DNA of 64,000 nt from assembly GCF_030704685.1 (NCBI RefSeq), contig NZ_JAUZDX010000011.1, forward strand, positions 124,001 through 188,000, in the 5' to 3' direction. Of this stretch, positions 51,501 through 60,153 are shown one piece after another. The stretch comes from Acidovorax sp. A1169. GTDB taxonomy: Bacteria; Pseudomonadota; Gammaproteobacteria; Burkholderiales; Burkholderiaceae_C. The position numbers were made by a program, and so were the translations under genes. Positions within the stretch are counted from its first letter, which is position 1. Every line of letters starts with the position of its first letter. The notes under the pieces are model-generated. The model was not told the origin of the DNA. It saw nothing but the letters and a program-made list of their open reading frames with translations, and made no database searches.

Positions 51501-52391
51501 TCAAGCAGCGGTCGTCGCTTGCAAGCCCAGTAGCTCCCGCGCCTCCTGCGGCGACGCCACGCTGCGCCCCGCACCGCGCGCCATCTGGGCCAGTTGCTCA
51601 ATCAGCGGCCCGTTCGAGGTGGCCTTGCTGCCATCGGGCAAATAGAACGTGTCCTCCAGCCCCGTGCGCAAGTGGCCGCCCAGCTCGGCCACGCGCTGGT
51701 GCACCGGCCATATCTCCTGCCGGCCGATCACGGTGGCCTGCCAGGGCGCATGCGGGATCTTGAGCTTGAGCAAAATGGGCAGCAGGTCCGGGTCGGCCGG
51801 CATGCCCGATTCGACCCCCATCACGAAGTTGTATTCGGGCAGGCGCTCGGTGTACATGCCGGTCTGTACATACATCTCCACGCAGCGCACGATGCCCACG
51901 TCGAAGCATTCGAACTCGGGCAGGGTGTTGGTCTCCAGCATCACATCGATGAAGTCCTTCACCTTGGCAGGCTGGTTGTCGAACAGCATGGGCGGCCAGG
52001 CCCAGGTGCCGTTGCTTCGCACCTTGAGGTAGTTGAGCGAGCCGGCGTTGCAGGCGGCCATCTCGGGCCGGGTGGCGCGCAGGCAGTCCAGCGGGCCCTG
52101 GTAGTGCGGGCCCACCACGCCGGTGGTCTGGTTGATGACGAGGCCGGGGCATTCCTCGCGCATGGCCTGCACGCAGTCGCGGGCCACCTCTGGGTCCCAC
52201 GAGGGCAGGTGGCCCTTGCCGGCCTCTTGCTGGCGAAAGTGCACATGCACCACGGCGGCGCCGGCGTCCACGGCGCGGCGGGCTTCGCGCGCCAATTGTT
52301 CGGGCGTCACGGGCACGTGGTGCTGCGTCGGGTCGGTCAGCACGCCGGTGATGGCGCAGGTGATGATGGCTTTGTCTGTGGTCGTCGTCAT
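51501..52391 (-). CDS. BKACE (DUF849) beta-keto acid cleavage enzyme
   Basis: A 296-residue TIM-barrel enzyme that condenses a beta-keto acid with acetyl-CoA to give acetoacetate and a new acyl-CoA. The zinc motif HVHFR (of AAVVHVHFRQQ) is the BKACE HxHxR, and VINQTTGVVG and EFECFDVG complete the active site. It is the last gene of the minus-strand catabolic operon, 13 bases after the acyl-CoA dehydrogenase gene. In this place it may replace the 3-hydroxy-3-methylglutaryl/isohexenyl-glutaryl lyase step or handle a beta-keto acid released by terpenoid degradation; the substrate is not deducible. Confidence 0.85.
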   Translation of the reverse strand: MTTTTDKAIITCAITGVLTDPTQHHVPVTPEQLAREARRAVDAGAAVVHVHFRQQEAGKGHLPSWDPEVARDCVQAMREECPGLVINQTTGVVGPHYQGPLDCLRATRPEMAACNAGSLNYLKVRSNGTWAWPPMLFDNQPAKVKDFIDVMLETNTLPEFECFDVGIVRCVEMYVQTGMYTERLPEYNFVMGVESGMPADPDLLPILLKLKIPHAPWQATVIGRQEIWPVHQRVAELGGHLRTGLEDTFYLPDGSKATSNGPLIEQLAQMARGAGRSVASPQEARELLGLQATTAA

Positions 52392-52404
52392 GGCGATGTC
52401 TCTT

Positions 52405-53577
52405 TCAGATACCCAGTTGCCGGGCCGCCAGGTCCTTCATGATTTCTTCGGCGCCGCCGCCGATCATCATGACCTTGACCTCGCGGTAGATGCGTTCGCT
52501 GACGGTGCCGCGCATGTAGCCCATGCCGCCCAAAATCTGCACGGCCTGGTCGGCGCAGAACTGCATGGTCTGCGTGGCGTGGTTCTTGAGTAGGCAGACC
52601 TGGGCCACCCATTCGGCGCCCGTGGGGCCTGCATCGGCTTGTGCGGCCACCGATTCGAGCCAGGCAGCGGTCGAGTGGATGCGCATCTGCATGTCCACCA
52701 GCTTGTGGCGTATCACCTGGTGCGCCACCAGCGGCGCGCCAAAGGTTTTGCGCTGGCGCGCCCAGGCCAGGGCTTCGTCGTAGCAAGCCTCGGCAAAGCC
52801 CAGGGCCGATGCGGCCAAGCCAAAGCGCTCGGCATTGAAGTTGCCCATGATCATGCGAAACCCGTCGCCCTCGGCCCCCAGCAGGTAGCGCGCGGGCACG
52901 CGCACGTTGTCAAAGCGCAGGTGCGCCGTGTCCGAGCACAGCCAGCCCATCTTGGCCAGTGCGCTGCGCGACAGGCCTGCGCTGTCGCCCGGTACCAGCA
53001 GCATCGACAGGCCGCCACTGCCCCGGCTGCCGGCCTCGCCCGTGCGCACGGCCACGGTGATCCAGTCGGCACGCATGCCCGAGGTGATGAACACCTTTTC
53101 GCCGTTGACCACGTAATCGTCTCCCTCGCGCCGCGCGGTGGTCGCCAATTGCGCCACGTCGGAGCCGCCGCCAGGTTCGGTGATCGCCAGCGCGGCAATG
53201 CGCTCGCCCGCCAGCACCGGCGGGATCACCTCGTTGCGCACGGCATCGCTGCCATGCGCCAACACGGGTGGCAACCCAATGTTGTGCGACAGCAGGCTGG
53301 CCAGCACGCCCCCGCTGGTGCCATAGCGGCACAGGGCCTGCCACAGCGGCAGGCGCAGTGCATAGCTGGCGGGCGTGCCGCCGTACTGCTCGGGGTAGCC
53401 CAGGCCCAGCAGGCCGAGGTCGCCCGCGCGGCGGTACAGGGTGCGGGGGAATTCACCCGCCGCATCCCAGGCGTCCACATGCGGGGCGATCTCGGTGCGG
53501 GCAAAGCGCGTGACCGTGTCGGTCAGCGCCGCCCGGTCCGCGCGCGCTTCGTCAGCCTTTGGCAGGTGGATGTTCAT
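52405..53577 (-). CDS. Acyl-CoA dehydrogenase
   Basis: A 390-residue flavoenzyme (FAD-dependent alpha,beta-dehydrogenation of acyl-CoA). Signatures are ITEPGGGSDVAQLAT, the FAD/substrate block VFITSGMRADWITV, ARQRKTFGAPLVAHQ and QILGGMGYMRGTVSERIYREV, with GGGAEEIM near the catalytic-base region. It lies 4 bases after the biotin carboxylase stop, hence one operon. It is a second dehydrogenase beside the AtuD-like one; Pseudomonas atu operons also have auxiliary genes here. Confidence 0.9.
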   Translation of the reverse strand: MNIHLPKADEARADRAALTDTVTRFARTEIAPHVDAWDAAGEFPRTLYRRAGDLGLLGLGYPEQYGGTPASYALRLPLWQALCRYGTSGGVLASLLSHNIGLPPVLAHGSDAVRNEVIPPVLAGERIAALAITEPGGGSDVAQLATTARREGDDYVVNGEKVFITSGMRADWITVAVRTGEAGSRGSGGLSMLLVPGDSAGLSRSALAKMGWLCSDTAHLRFDNVRVPARYLLGAEGDGFRMIMGNFNAERFGLAASALGFAEACYDEALAWARQRKTFGAPLVAHQVIRHKLVDMQMRIHSTAAWLESVAAQADAGPTGAEWVAQVCLLKNHATQTMQFCADQAVQILGGMGYMRGTVSERIYREVKVMMIGGGAEEIMKDLAARQLGI

Positions 53578-53581
53578 GGGC

Positions 53582-55567
53582 TCATGCCTCCTTCACCTCA
53601 AAGCGCGCCAGCACCTGGCCTGGCGCCACCTGCTGGCCCAGCGCCACGAGCAGCTCGACCACCGTGGTGGCGGTCGGGCAGGCCAGGCTGTGTTCGAGCT
53701 TCATGGATTCGAGCACCACCACCGTGGCACCTGCCTGCAAGGCCTCGCCAGCGGACACGGGCACTGCCACCACGCGCCCGTTGAAGGGGGCTCGCAGCTC
53801 GTTGGCACCGCCTGCCGCGCCTGCGCGTGCGGCGGGTTCGCACGAGGCGTCTTCCACCCAACCATCCACGCCGCCGGCTTGCCAGTGCCATCGTTGCGGG
53901 CCCACTGCCGCCGTGCGCACGGCGTGTGTCACGCCCTCCACGGCGCATTGCACGCGCCCGTCGGGCAGCGGCGTGAGGTGCATGCCGACGGATTCAGGCT
54001 CGCCACCTTGTTGTTCAACGCGCAGCTGTCCAGGGCCCAGCTCCCGCACGGCCAGCGGCAGCACATCGCCCTGGTGGCGCAGCCGCATGGGGCGCGCAAA
54101 GCTGCAGGGCAGGGAGGTGGTGCGGGGCGAGAACAAGGCGGCCATGGCACTGGGCAGCAAAGCTGCCTGTTCTTGCAGGCGCAGTGCGGCGCGCAGTGCA
54201 TCGCCCTCGTGCGCGAGGAGGGGCACGCGTGCCTGCCCGGCGCGGAACTGCGGGTGGCCCAGGCAGGCTGCCAGAAAGGCGCGGTTGCTGGGCAACCCGA
54301 GCAGGGTTGTCCCCTCCAACGCACGCACCAGTGCATCGATTGCCTCGCCGCGCGTGGCGGCATGCACGATGAGCTTGCCCAGCATGGCGTCGTAGTGGGT
54401 TGTGACCTCGGTGCCTTGCTCCAGCGCATGGTCAAAGCGCAACCTGCCCAGGGCGGCGCGCTCAAATGCCGTCGCCGGGGGCGCGGCGAAGTACAGCACC
54501 TGCCCTGTGTGCGGCGTGAATTGCGCGTCTTCCGCACACAGCCGCACCTCGATGGCATGGCCTTGCAGTGCCACCTGGTGCTGCGCCAGCGGCAACGGCT
54601 CGCCACGCGCCACGCGGATCTGCCACTCCACCAGGTCCAGGCCCGTGAGCGCCTCGGTCACCGGGTGCTCCACCTGGAGCCGGGTGTTCATTTCCATGAG
54701 GAAGAAGTCTCCGGGCTGATTCGGGGTTCCTTCGTCGAGCAGAAATTCCACGGTCCCCGCGCCCACGTACCCTGCCGCTTGAGCGAGTGCCACGGCGCAG
54801 GCACCCATGCGTTCGCGCAGCGCGGCATCCACGGCGGGGCTCGGCGATTCCTCAATGAGTTTCTGGTGGCGCCGTTGCACCGAGCAATCGCGCTCGCCCA
54901 GGTGGATGCAGTGGCCATGCGCATCGGCGAACACCTGCACCTCCACATGGCGCGGGTTGAGCAGTGCGCGCTCGATCAGCAGGTCGCCATTGCCGAAGCC
55001 CGCCAGCGCTTCGGAGCGGGCACTGACCAATGCGGCGGGCAGTTGAACGGCATCGGTCACCAGCCGCATGCCTCGCCCGCCGCCGCCGGCCACGGCCTTC
55101 ACCATCAGGGGAAAGCCGATGCGCTCAGCCTCTGCCCCAAAGCGCTCGTCACTTTGGTCGCTGCCCGCGTAGCCGGGCAGGCAGGGTACGCCCTGCGCCT
55201 GGGCCAGGGCCTTGGCGCCGGCCTTGCTGCCCAGTGTGCGGATGGCTGCGGGCGGTGGGCCGATCCAGGTGAGTCCCGCATCCACCACGGCCTGCGCAAA
55301 CCCGGCGTTCTCGCTGAGAAATCCATAGCCTGGGTGCACCGCATCGGCGCCGGTGGCACGCGCGGCTGCGATCAGCTTGTCGATACGCAGGTAGCTGTCG
55401 GCGCTGGCACTGCCGCCCAGCGCCACGGCCTGGGTGGCCTCGCGCACGTGCAAAGCCTGGGCATCGGGGTCGGAGTACACGGCCACGGTGGCGATGCCCA
55501 TGGCGTGTGCTGTGTGCACGATGCGCCTGGCAATCTCTCCGCGATTGGCAATCAGTATTTTTTTCAT
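53582..55567 (-). CDS. atuF: Acyl-CoA carboxylase biotin subunit (geranyl-CoA carboxylase-like)
   Basis: A 661-residue alpha subunit. Biotin carboxylase domain (1-450): KKILIANRGEIARRIV, ATP-grasp loop MVKAVAGGGGRGMRLV, and EMNTRLQVEHPVTEALTGLD. A linker follows, then the biotin carrier domain (about 585-661) with ESMKLEH instead of the usual AMKMEH; the Lys to be biotinylated is present. Together with the carboxyltransferase gene at 57629 it would form geranyl-CoA or methylcrotonyl-CoA carboxylase. Operon order SDR-CT-ACAD-ECH-BC equals atuBCDEF, so geranyl-CoA is the favoured substrate, but liu function cannot be excluded. Start coupled to the hydratase gene by ATGA. Confidence 0.86.
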   Translation of the reverse strand: MKKILIANRGEIARRIVHTAHAMGIATVAVYSDPDAQALHVREATQAVALGGSASADSYLRIDKLIAAARATGADAVHPGYGFLSENAGFAQAVVDAGLTWIGPPPAAIRTLGSKAGAKALAQAQGVPCLPGYAGSDQSDERFGAEAERIGFPLMVKAVAGGGGRGMRLVTDAVQLPAALVSARSEALAGFGNGDLLIERALLNPRHVEVQVFADAHGHCIHLGERDCSVQRRHQKLIEESPSPAVDAALRERMGACAVALAQAAGYVGAGTVEFLLDEGTPNQPGDFFLMEMNTRLQVEHPVTEALTGLDLVEWQIRVARGEPLPLAQHQVALQGHAIEVRLCAEDAQFTPHTGQVLYFAAPPATAFERAALGRLRFDHALEQGTEVTTHYDAMLGKLIVHAATRGEAIDALVRALEGTTLLGLPSNRAFLAACLGHPQFRAGQARVPLLAHEGDALRAALRLQEQAALLPSAMAALFSPRTTSLPCSFARPMRLRHQGDVLPLAVRELGPGQLRVEQQGGEPESVGMHLTPLPDGRVQCAVEGVTHAVRTAAVGPQRWHWQAGGVDGWVEDASCEPAARAGAAGGANELRAPFNGRVVAVPVSAGEALQAGATVVVLESMKLEHSLACPTATTVVELLVALGQQVAPGQVLARFEVKEA

Positions 55568-56379
55568 GCCGCAGGGCTCCAGGGCGGTGCCTTGCGGGCC
55601 GTGAAGGCGGCAAGGCCTTCTGGCGCCTCCGGTCCGCGCAAGGCGCGGGCAAACAGGTGGGCGGCATCGTCGAGCAGGGCGGGCAGCGGCAGGGCGCTCT
55701 GCACCTGCAGCAACAGGTGTTTGGTGGCCGCAATAGCCTGGGGTGCGGTAGTGGCCATGCGCTGCACGGCGGCCTGCACAGCGTCATCCATCGCGCCCTC
55801 GATGACTTCATCTACCAGCCCCGCCTGCAGCGCGGCAGCCGCCCCACTGCGCGCGCCCGACAGCAGCCAGCGCCGGGCCGCTGCCGGCCCAAGCCGCCGC
55901 ACCACGAACGGCGCAATCTGCGCGGGCACCAGCCCCAGCGTGACCTCGGGCGCGCCGAAATGGGCGCCCGCATCCGCCAGCACCAGGTCGCCGCAGCAGG
56001 CGAGGCCCAGGCCGCCGCCCATGGCCGCGCCTTCCACGGCCACCACCAGCCACTGGGGCAGGCCGCACAGCGCTTGCAGCAAGGCGCCGAAGCGGCGGTT
56101 CAACGGCACCAGCGGGTCGGGCACGCTGGCATCGAGCGGCTGGCCGATGGCCTTGGCAAAGCCGCCCAGGCTGCCACCCGCGCAGAAGTGCCCGCCCGCA
56201 CCACGCAGCACCACGCCGCGCAGCGCGGCATCGCTCTGGGCGCGCGTGCAGGCGTTCAGCAGCGCGTCCACCAGGGCATCGGTCAGCGCATTGCGGCGGG
56301 CCGGGTCGTTCAGGGTCCAGGTCTCGCAAAAAAGGCCGGCACCCAGCGGCGCGCGGTCGATCAGCAGGGCGTCGTGCAT
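55564..56379 (-). CDS. atuE: Enoyl-CoA hydratase (isohexenyl-glutaconyl-CoA hydratase-like)
   Basis: A 271-residue crotonase-fold enzyme. GGHFCAGGSLGGF (first oxyanion-hole segment), VEGAAMGGGLGLACCGDLVLAD (second) and GAPEVTLGLVPAQI (catalytic Glu region) are intact. It would hydrate the carboxylated product of the neighbouring carboxylase. ATG 56379 is 14 bases after the dehydrogenase stop and its stop overlaps the biotin carboxylase start. By operon position AtuE is preferred over methylglutaconyl-CoA hydratase LiuC. Confidence 0.84.
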   Translation of the reverse strand: MHDALLIDRAPLGAGLFCETWTLNDPARRNALTDALVDALLNACTRAQSDAALRGVVLRGAGGHFCAGGSLGGFAKAIGQPLDASVPDPLVPLNRRFGALLQALCGLPQWLVVAVEGAAMGGGLGLACCGDLVLADAGAHFGAPEVTLGLVPAQIAPFVVRRLGPAAARRWLLSGARSGAAAALQAGLVDEVIEGAMDDAVQAAVQRMATTAPQAIAATKHLLLQVQSALPLPALLDDAAHLFARALRGPEAPEGLAAFTARKAPPWSPAA

Positions 56380-56393
56380 GCTCGGGCCTGCTT

Positions 56394-57575
56394 TCAGTGA
56401 GCCGAGGGCCGCTTGGCAATGCCCATTGTCTTGGCCAGAATGCCCAGCATCACCTCGTCGGCCCCGCCGCCGATGGAGGCCAGGCGCCCGTCGCGGTACA
56501 TCCGCGAGACCTTGTTTTCCAGCGTGAAGCCCATGCCGCCCCAGAACTGCAGGCAGGTATCGGGCACCTCGCGGTTCAGGCGGCCGGCCTTGAGCTTGGC
56601 CATGGAGGCCAGCTCCAGCACGTCCTGCCCGCCCACATAGAGCTCGCAGGCGCGGTAGGTGAGGGCGCGCAGGGCCTCCACCTCGGTCTTGAGCTCGGCC
56701 AGCTTGAACTGCACCCACTGCTGGTCGGCCAGCGCGCCGCCAAAGAGCTTGCGCTCCTGCGCCCACTCGATCGTCCAGCCGATGCAGTTGTTCAGCGCCT
56801 CCAGCGTGCTGGAAGCGCACCACAGCCGCTCTTCCTGGAACTGCTGCATCTGGTAGATGAAGCCCTGGCCTTCGGCACCAATGCGGTAGCGCTGCGGCAC
56901 ACGCACCTCGTCGAAGTAGAGCAGGCCCGTGTCGCTGCTGTGCATGCCGATCTTGCGGATCTTCTGCGCCACCTCCACGCCCTTGGTGAGCTGGCCGCCG
57001 GGGCCGTCGCGCAGGGGCACCATCACCAGGCTCTTGTTGCGGTGCACGGGGCCTTCGCCGGTGTTGACCAGCATGCACATCCAGTCGGCCTGCAGGCTGT
57101 TGGTGATCCACATCTTCTGGCCGCTGATCACATAGTCGTCGCCATCCTTGCGCGCGGTGGTCTTGATGCCCGATACATCGCTGCCCGCGGCAGGTTCGCT
57201 CACGCCGATACAGCCCACCATATCGCCTGCGATGGCCGGGGCCAGGAAGTCGCGCTTGAGCTCCTCGCTGCCATGGCGCGCGAGCGCCGGGGTGCACATG
57301 TCCGTCTGCACGCCGATGGCCATGGGCACGCCGCCGCAATGCACATGCCCCAGCGTCTCGGCCATGGCCACCGAATAGGAGTAGTCCAGGCCCGAGCCCC
57401 CGTATTCCTCGGGCTTGCACAGGCCCAGCAGACCGAGCTTGCCCATCTTCTTGAAGACCTCGTGCGCGGGGAAGATCTCGGCCGCCTCCCACTCGTCCAC
57501 ATGGGGGTTGATCTCCTCGTCGATGAAGCGTTTTAGCGTCTTCTGGATCTCGCGGTGCTCGTGCGTGAACTGCAT
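56394..57575 (-). CDS. atuD: Acyl-CoA dehydrogenase (citronellyl-CoA dehydrogenase-like)
   Basis: A 393-residue flavoenzyme. GVSEPAAGSDVSGIKTTA, MWITNSLQADWMCML, AQERKLFGGALADQQ and LQFWGGMGFTLENKVSRMYR are characteristic of the AtuD/isovaleryl group, and ends with IGGGADEVMLGILAK. Predicted to convert citronellyl-CoA to geranyl-CoA, which the adjacent carboxylase then carboxylates. ATG 57575 has GGAGA at good spacing and the homologous start MQFTHEHREIQKTL; upstream frames are not real. Confidence 0.86.
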   Translation of the reverse strand: MQFTHEHREIQKTLKRFIDEEINPHVDEWEAAEIFPAHEVFKKMGKLGLLGLCKPEEYGGSGLDYSYSVAMAETLGHVHCGGVPMAIGVQTDMCTPALARHGSEELKRDFLAPAIAGDMVGCIGVSEPAAGSDVSGIKTTARKDGDDYVISGQKMWITNSLQADWMCMLVNTGEGPVHRNKSLVMVPLRDGPGGQLTKGVEVAQKIRKIGMHSSDTGLLYFDEVRVPQRYRIGAEGQGFIYQMQQFQEERLWCASSTLEALNNCIGWTIEWAQERKLFGGALADQQWVQFKLAELKTEVEALRALTYRACELYVGGQDVLELASMAKLKAGRLNREVPDTCLQFWGGMGFTLENKVSRMYRDGRLASIGGGADEVMLGILAKTMGIAKRPSAH

Positions 57576-57628
57576 GGTTTGTCTCCGTTGATTTTTGTGT
57601 GGACCAGTGCAAGGGGAAAGGAGGGGGC

Positions 57629-59242
57629 CTACATGCGCGCTACCCCGAACTGCATGGGGTGAAGGCTGCGCGCCTGTGCATCGGCGCAGGTGGCCAGGCA
57701 CAGGGCCAGCACGGCGCGGGTGTCGCGCGGGTCGATCACGCCGTCGTCCAGCAGCAGGCCGCTGGTGTAGAAGGCATCGGCCTGGGCCTCGAATATGGCC
57801 ACGATCTTGTCGAACTGGGCCTGCGACTCGGCCGGATCGGGCGTGATGCCTTTGCGCGCCAGCGCTGCCTCGGTCACGATCTGCATGGTGCGTGCGGCCT
57901 GCTCGCCGCCCATCACGGCCGTCTTGGCACCGGGCCAACTGAACAGAAAACGCGGCGCATAGCCGCGCCCGCACATGCCGTAGTTGCCCGCGCCAAAGCT
58001 GGCGCCGCACTGGATGGTGATCTGCGGCACCGTGGCGTTGGCCACGGCCTGGATCATCTTGCTGCCGTGCTTGATCATGCCGCCCTGCTCGCTGTCCTTG
58101 CCCACCATGTAGCCCGTGGTGTTCTGCAGGTAGACGATGGGGTGGCCCAACTGGCACATCCACTGGATGAAGTGCGCCGCCTTGTTGGCACCCGCCACGT
58201 CGATGGGCCCGTTGTTGGTGATGAAGCCCACGGGGCGGCCATCGATGCGCGCCTGCGCGCAGACGGTGGCCATGCCGTAGCGCGCCTTGAATTCGAGCAG
58301 ATCGGAGCCATCGACGATGCGCGCGACCACCTCGCGCATGTCCACGGGCTGGCGCAGGTCGTCGGGCATCAGGGCCAGCAGGTCATCTGCGCCCAGGGTC
58401 GGGCCTGGAGCCGCTGACGTTGAAGCAGGGTTTGCCCATCCTGATGCCTCGACGATGGCGCGCGCCATGCCGATGGCCTCGCGGTCATCCAGTGCCAGGT
58501 ACTCGCCCAGGCCCGAGACGCTGGTGTGCATCTCGGCGCCGCCCAGTTCCTCCTCGGTGGCGATCTCTCCCGTTGCAGCCTTGAGCAAGGGCGGCCCCGC
58601 CAGGAAGGCACGCGAGCGGCCCTGCACCATGATCACCACGTCCGACAGGCCGGGCATGTAAGCCCCGCCGGCCGTGCCCGAGCCATGCTGCACGGTGATC
58701 ACAGGAATGCCGGCCGCCGACAGCCGCGCCAGGTTGCGGAACAGGCTGCCGCCATGCACGAAGCCCTCGACCCGGTAGCGCATGAGGTTGGCGCCCGCGC
58801 TTTCGACCAGGTGCACGAAAGGCAGGCGATTCTGCAACGCGATCTCCTGCACGCGCAGGATCTTGTCCAGGCCCATGGGCTGGATGGCGCCCGCCTCGAT
58901 GCCCGAGTCGCTGGCCACCACCATGCAGCGCACGCCCGACACCATGCCGATGCCGGCGAGGATGCCACCCCCCGGGACTGATCTGGCCGGGTCTTTCGTG
59001 TCCTGCAGGTAGCCCGCCAGGGTGGCCAGTGGCAGCCAGGGCGTGCCGGCATCGAGCAGCAGCGCCACGCGCTGGCGCGGCAGCAACTGGCCGCGCTTGT
59101 CGAACTGCGGCTGCGAGCGGGCCGAGGCAGCCGCGGCGCGGTCTTCGAGTGCGCGCAGGGCGTCCAGCCGAGCCAGTTGGGTGCTGCGCCGCCGCTGTAC
59201 GTCGGGTGCGGAGGCATTGAACCGCGAGGCGAAAGCCGTCAT
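57629..59242 (-). CDS. atuC: Acyl-CoA carboxylase carboxyltransferase subunit (geranyl-CoA carboxylase-like)
   Basis: A 537-residue beta subunit, the length of AtuC/LiuB. Features: HLVESAGANLMRYRVEGFVHGG, QHGSGTAGGAYMPGLSD, FLAGPPLLKAATGE, EELGGAEMHTSVSGLGEYL (typical SGxxD/H region), FITNNGPIDVAGANKAAHFIQ, NTTGYMVGKDSEQGGMIKHG and GAGNYGMCGRGYAPRFLF. It transfers the carboxyl from biotin to an unsaturated acyl-CoA. The start overlaps the SDR gene by ATGA. Which residue at the acyl pocket gives geranyl- versus methylcrotonyl-CoA choice cannot be decided here. Confidence 0.88.
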   Translation of the reverse strand: MTAFASRFNASAPDVQRRRSTQLARLDALRALEDRAAAASARSQPQFDKRGQLLPRQRVALLLDAGTPWLPLATLAGYLQDTKDPARSVPGGGILAGIGMVSGVRCMVVASDSGIEAGAIQPMGLDKILRVQEIALQNRLPFVHLVESAGANLMRYRVEGFVHGGSLFRNLARLSAAGIPVITVQHGSGTAGGAYMPGLSDVVIMVQGRSRAFLAGPPLLKAATGEIATEEELGGAEMHTSVSGLGEYLALDDREAIGMARAIVEASGWANPASTSAAPGPTLGADDLLALMPDDLRQPVDMREVVARIVDGSDLLEFKARYGMATVCAQARIDGRPVGFITNNGPIDVAGANKAAHFIQWMCQLGHPIVYLQNTTGYMVGKDSEQGGMIKHGSKMIQAVANATVPQITIQCGASFGAGNYGMCGRGYAPRFLFSWPGAKTAVMGGEQAARTMQIVTEAALARKGITPDPAESQAQFDKIVAIFEAQADAFYTSGLLLDDGVIDPRDTRAVLALCLATCADAQARSLHPMQFGVARM

Positions 59243-60150
59243 GGCGCTGCCTCCGGTAGCTGTTGCTGCTGCTCTGCAAACACGCGCGGCACCTGCGCGC
59301 GGTGAAAGCCCTCGAATGGCCGCACGGCAGGCCGCTGCTGGGTGGGCGCATCGGGCACCTGCATGGGCCAGCCCAGGCGCGCCTGGGGGCGTGCGCCATC
59401 GACGCGCATGGTGGTGCCGCTGATGAAGCTGGCCGCGGGGCTGAGCAAAAAGATGATGGCCGCAGAGACTTCGGCCTCGGTGCCAAAGCGCCCCTGGGGC
59501 ACCGTGTGGCGCATGGCACGCAGCATGTCGGCGGCGGCGGGTGGGTAGTTGTCCATGCCGCTCGATGCGATGTAGCCGGGCGCCACCGCGTTCACGCGCA
59601 CGCCGCTGCCGGCCCATTCGAGCGCAGCGGTTTCGGTGAAGCTGACCATGCCGGCGCGCGCGGCGCCGCTGTGCCCCATGCCCGGCATGGAGCCCCACAT
59701 GTCGGCCACGATGTTGACGATGCTGCCGCCCTGGGCCTGCATCCACTGCCGGTGGCACTCGCGCGCCATCAAAAAACCGCCGGTGAGGTTGGTGTTCAGC
59801 ACCGCCTCCCAGCCCTTGGCGGAGATGCTGGCCAGCGGTGCCATGAACTGGCCGCCCGCGTTGTTCACCAGCGCGTCGATGCGTCCGTGCTCGGCCAGGG
59901 CCTGCTGCACCACAATGGCCACGGCCTCTTCGGAGCGGATGTCGCAGGCATGCCAGGAGGCCTGCCCGCCGTCGGCCGCGATCTCGGCCTGCACCGCCTG
60001 CAGCTTGTCAGCCTTGCGCCCGACCAGCACCACCTGCGCACCCAGCCGGGCCAGCTCGTGCGCCGTGCAGCGGCCTATGCCCGACCCGCCGCCGGTGACG
60101 ATCACCACCTTCCCCGCGAACAGGCCGGGTGCGAACACGCTCTGGTACAT
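59239..60150 (-). CDS. Atypical SDR (dienoyl-CoA reductase-like), AtuB position
   Basis: A 303-residue SDR. The cofactor loop VTGGGSGIGR and NNAGGQF are standard, but the catalytic Tyr-x3-Lys is absent. The region reads GMGHSGAARAGMVSF, where His-Ser-Gly-Ala-Ala-Arg replaces Tyr, as in 2,4-dienoyl-CoA reductases. C-terminal residues 265-303 are a Pro/Gln-rich extension. First structural gene after the TetR repressor (3-base gap) and directly before the carboxyltransferase, the place of atuB. It may reduce an unsaturated terpenoid acyl-CoA rather than oxidise an alcohol. Confidence 0.78.
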   Translation of the reverse strand: MYQSVFAPGLFAGKVVIVTGGGSGIGRCTAHELARLGAQVVLVGRKADKLQAVQAEIAADGGQASWHACDIRSEEAVAIVVQQALAEHGRIDALVNNAGGQFMAPLASISAKGWEAVLNTNLTGGFLMARECHRQWMQAQGGSIVNIVADMWGSMPGMGHSGAARAGMVSFTETAALEWAGSGVRVNAVAPGYIASSGMDNYPPAAADMLRAMRHTVPQGRFGTEAEVSAAIIFLLSPAASFISGTTMRVDGARPQARLGWPMQVPDAPTQQRPAVRPFEGFHRAQVPRVFAEQQQQLPEAAP

Positions 60151-60153
60151 GGC

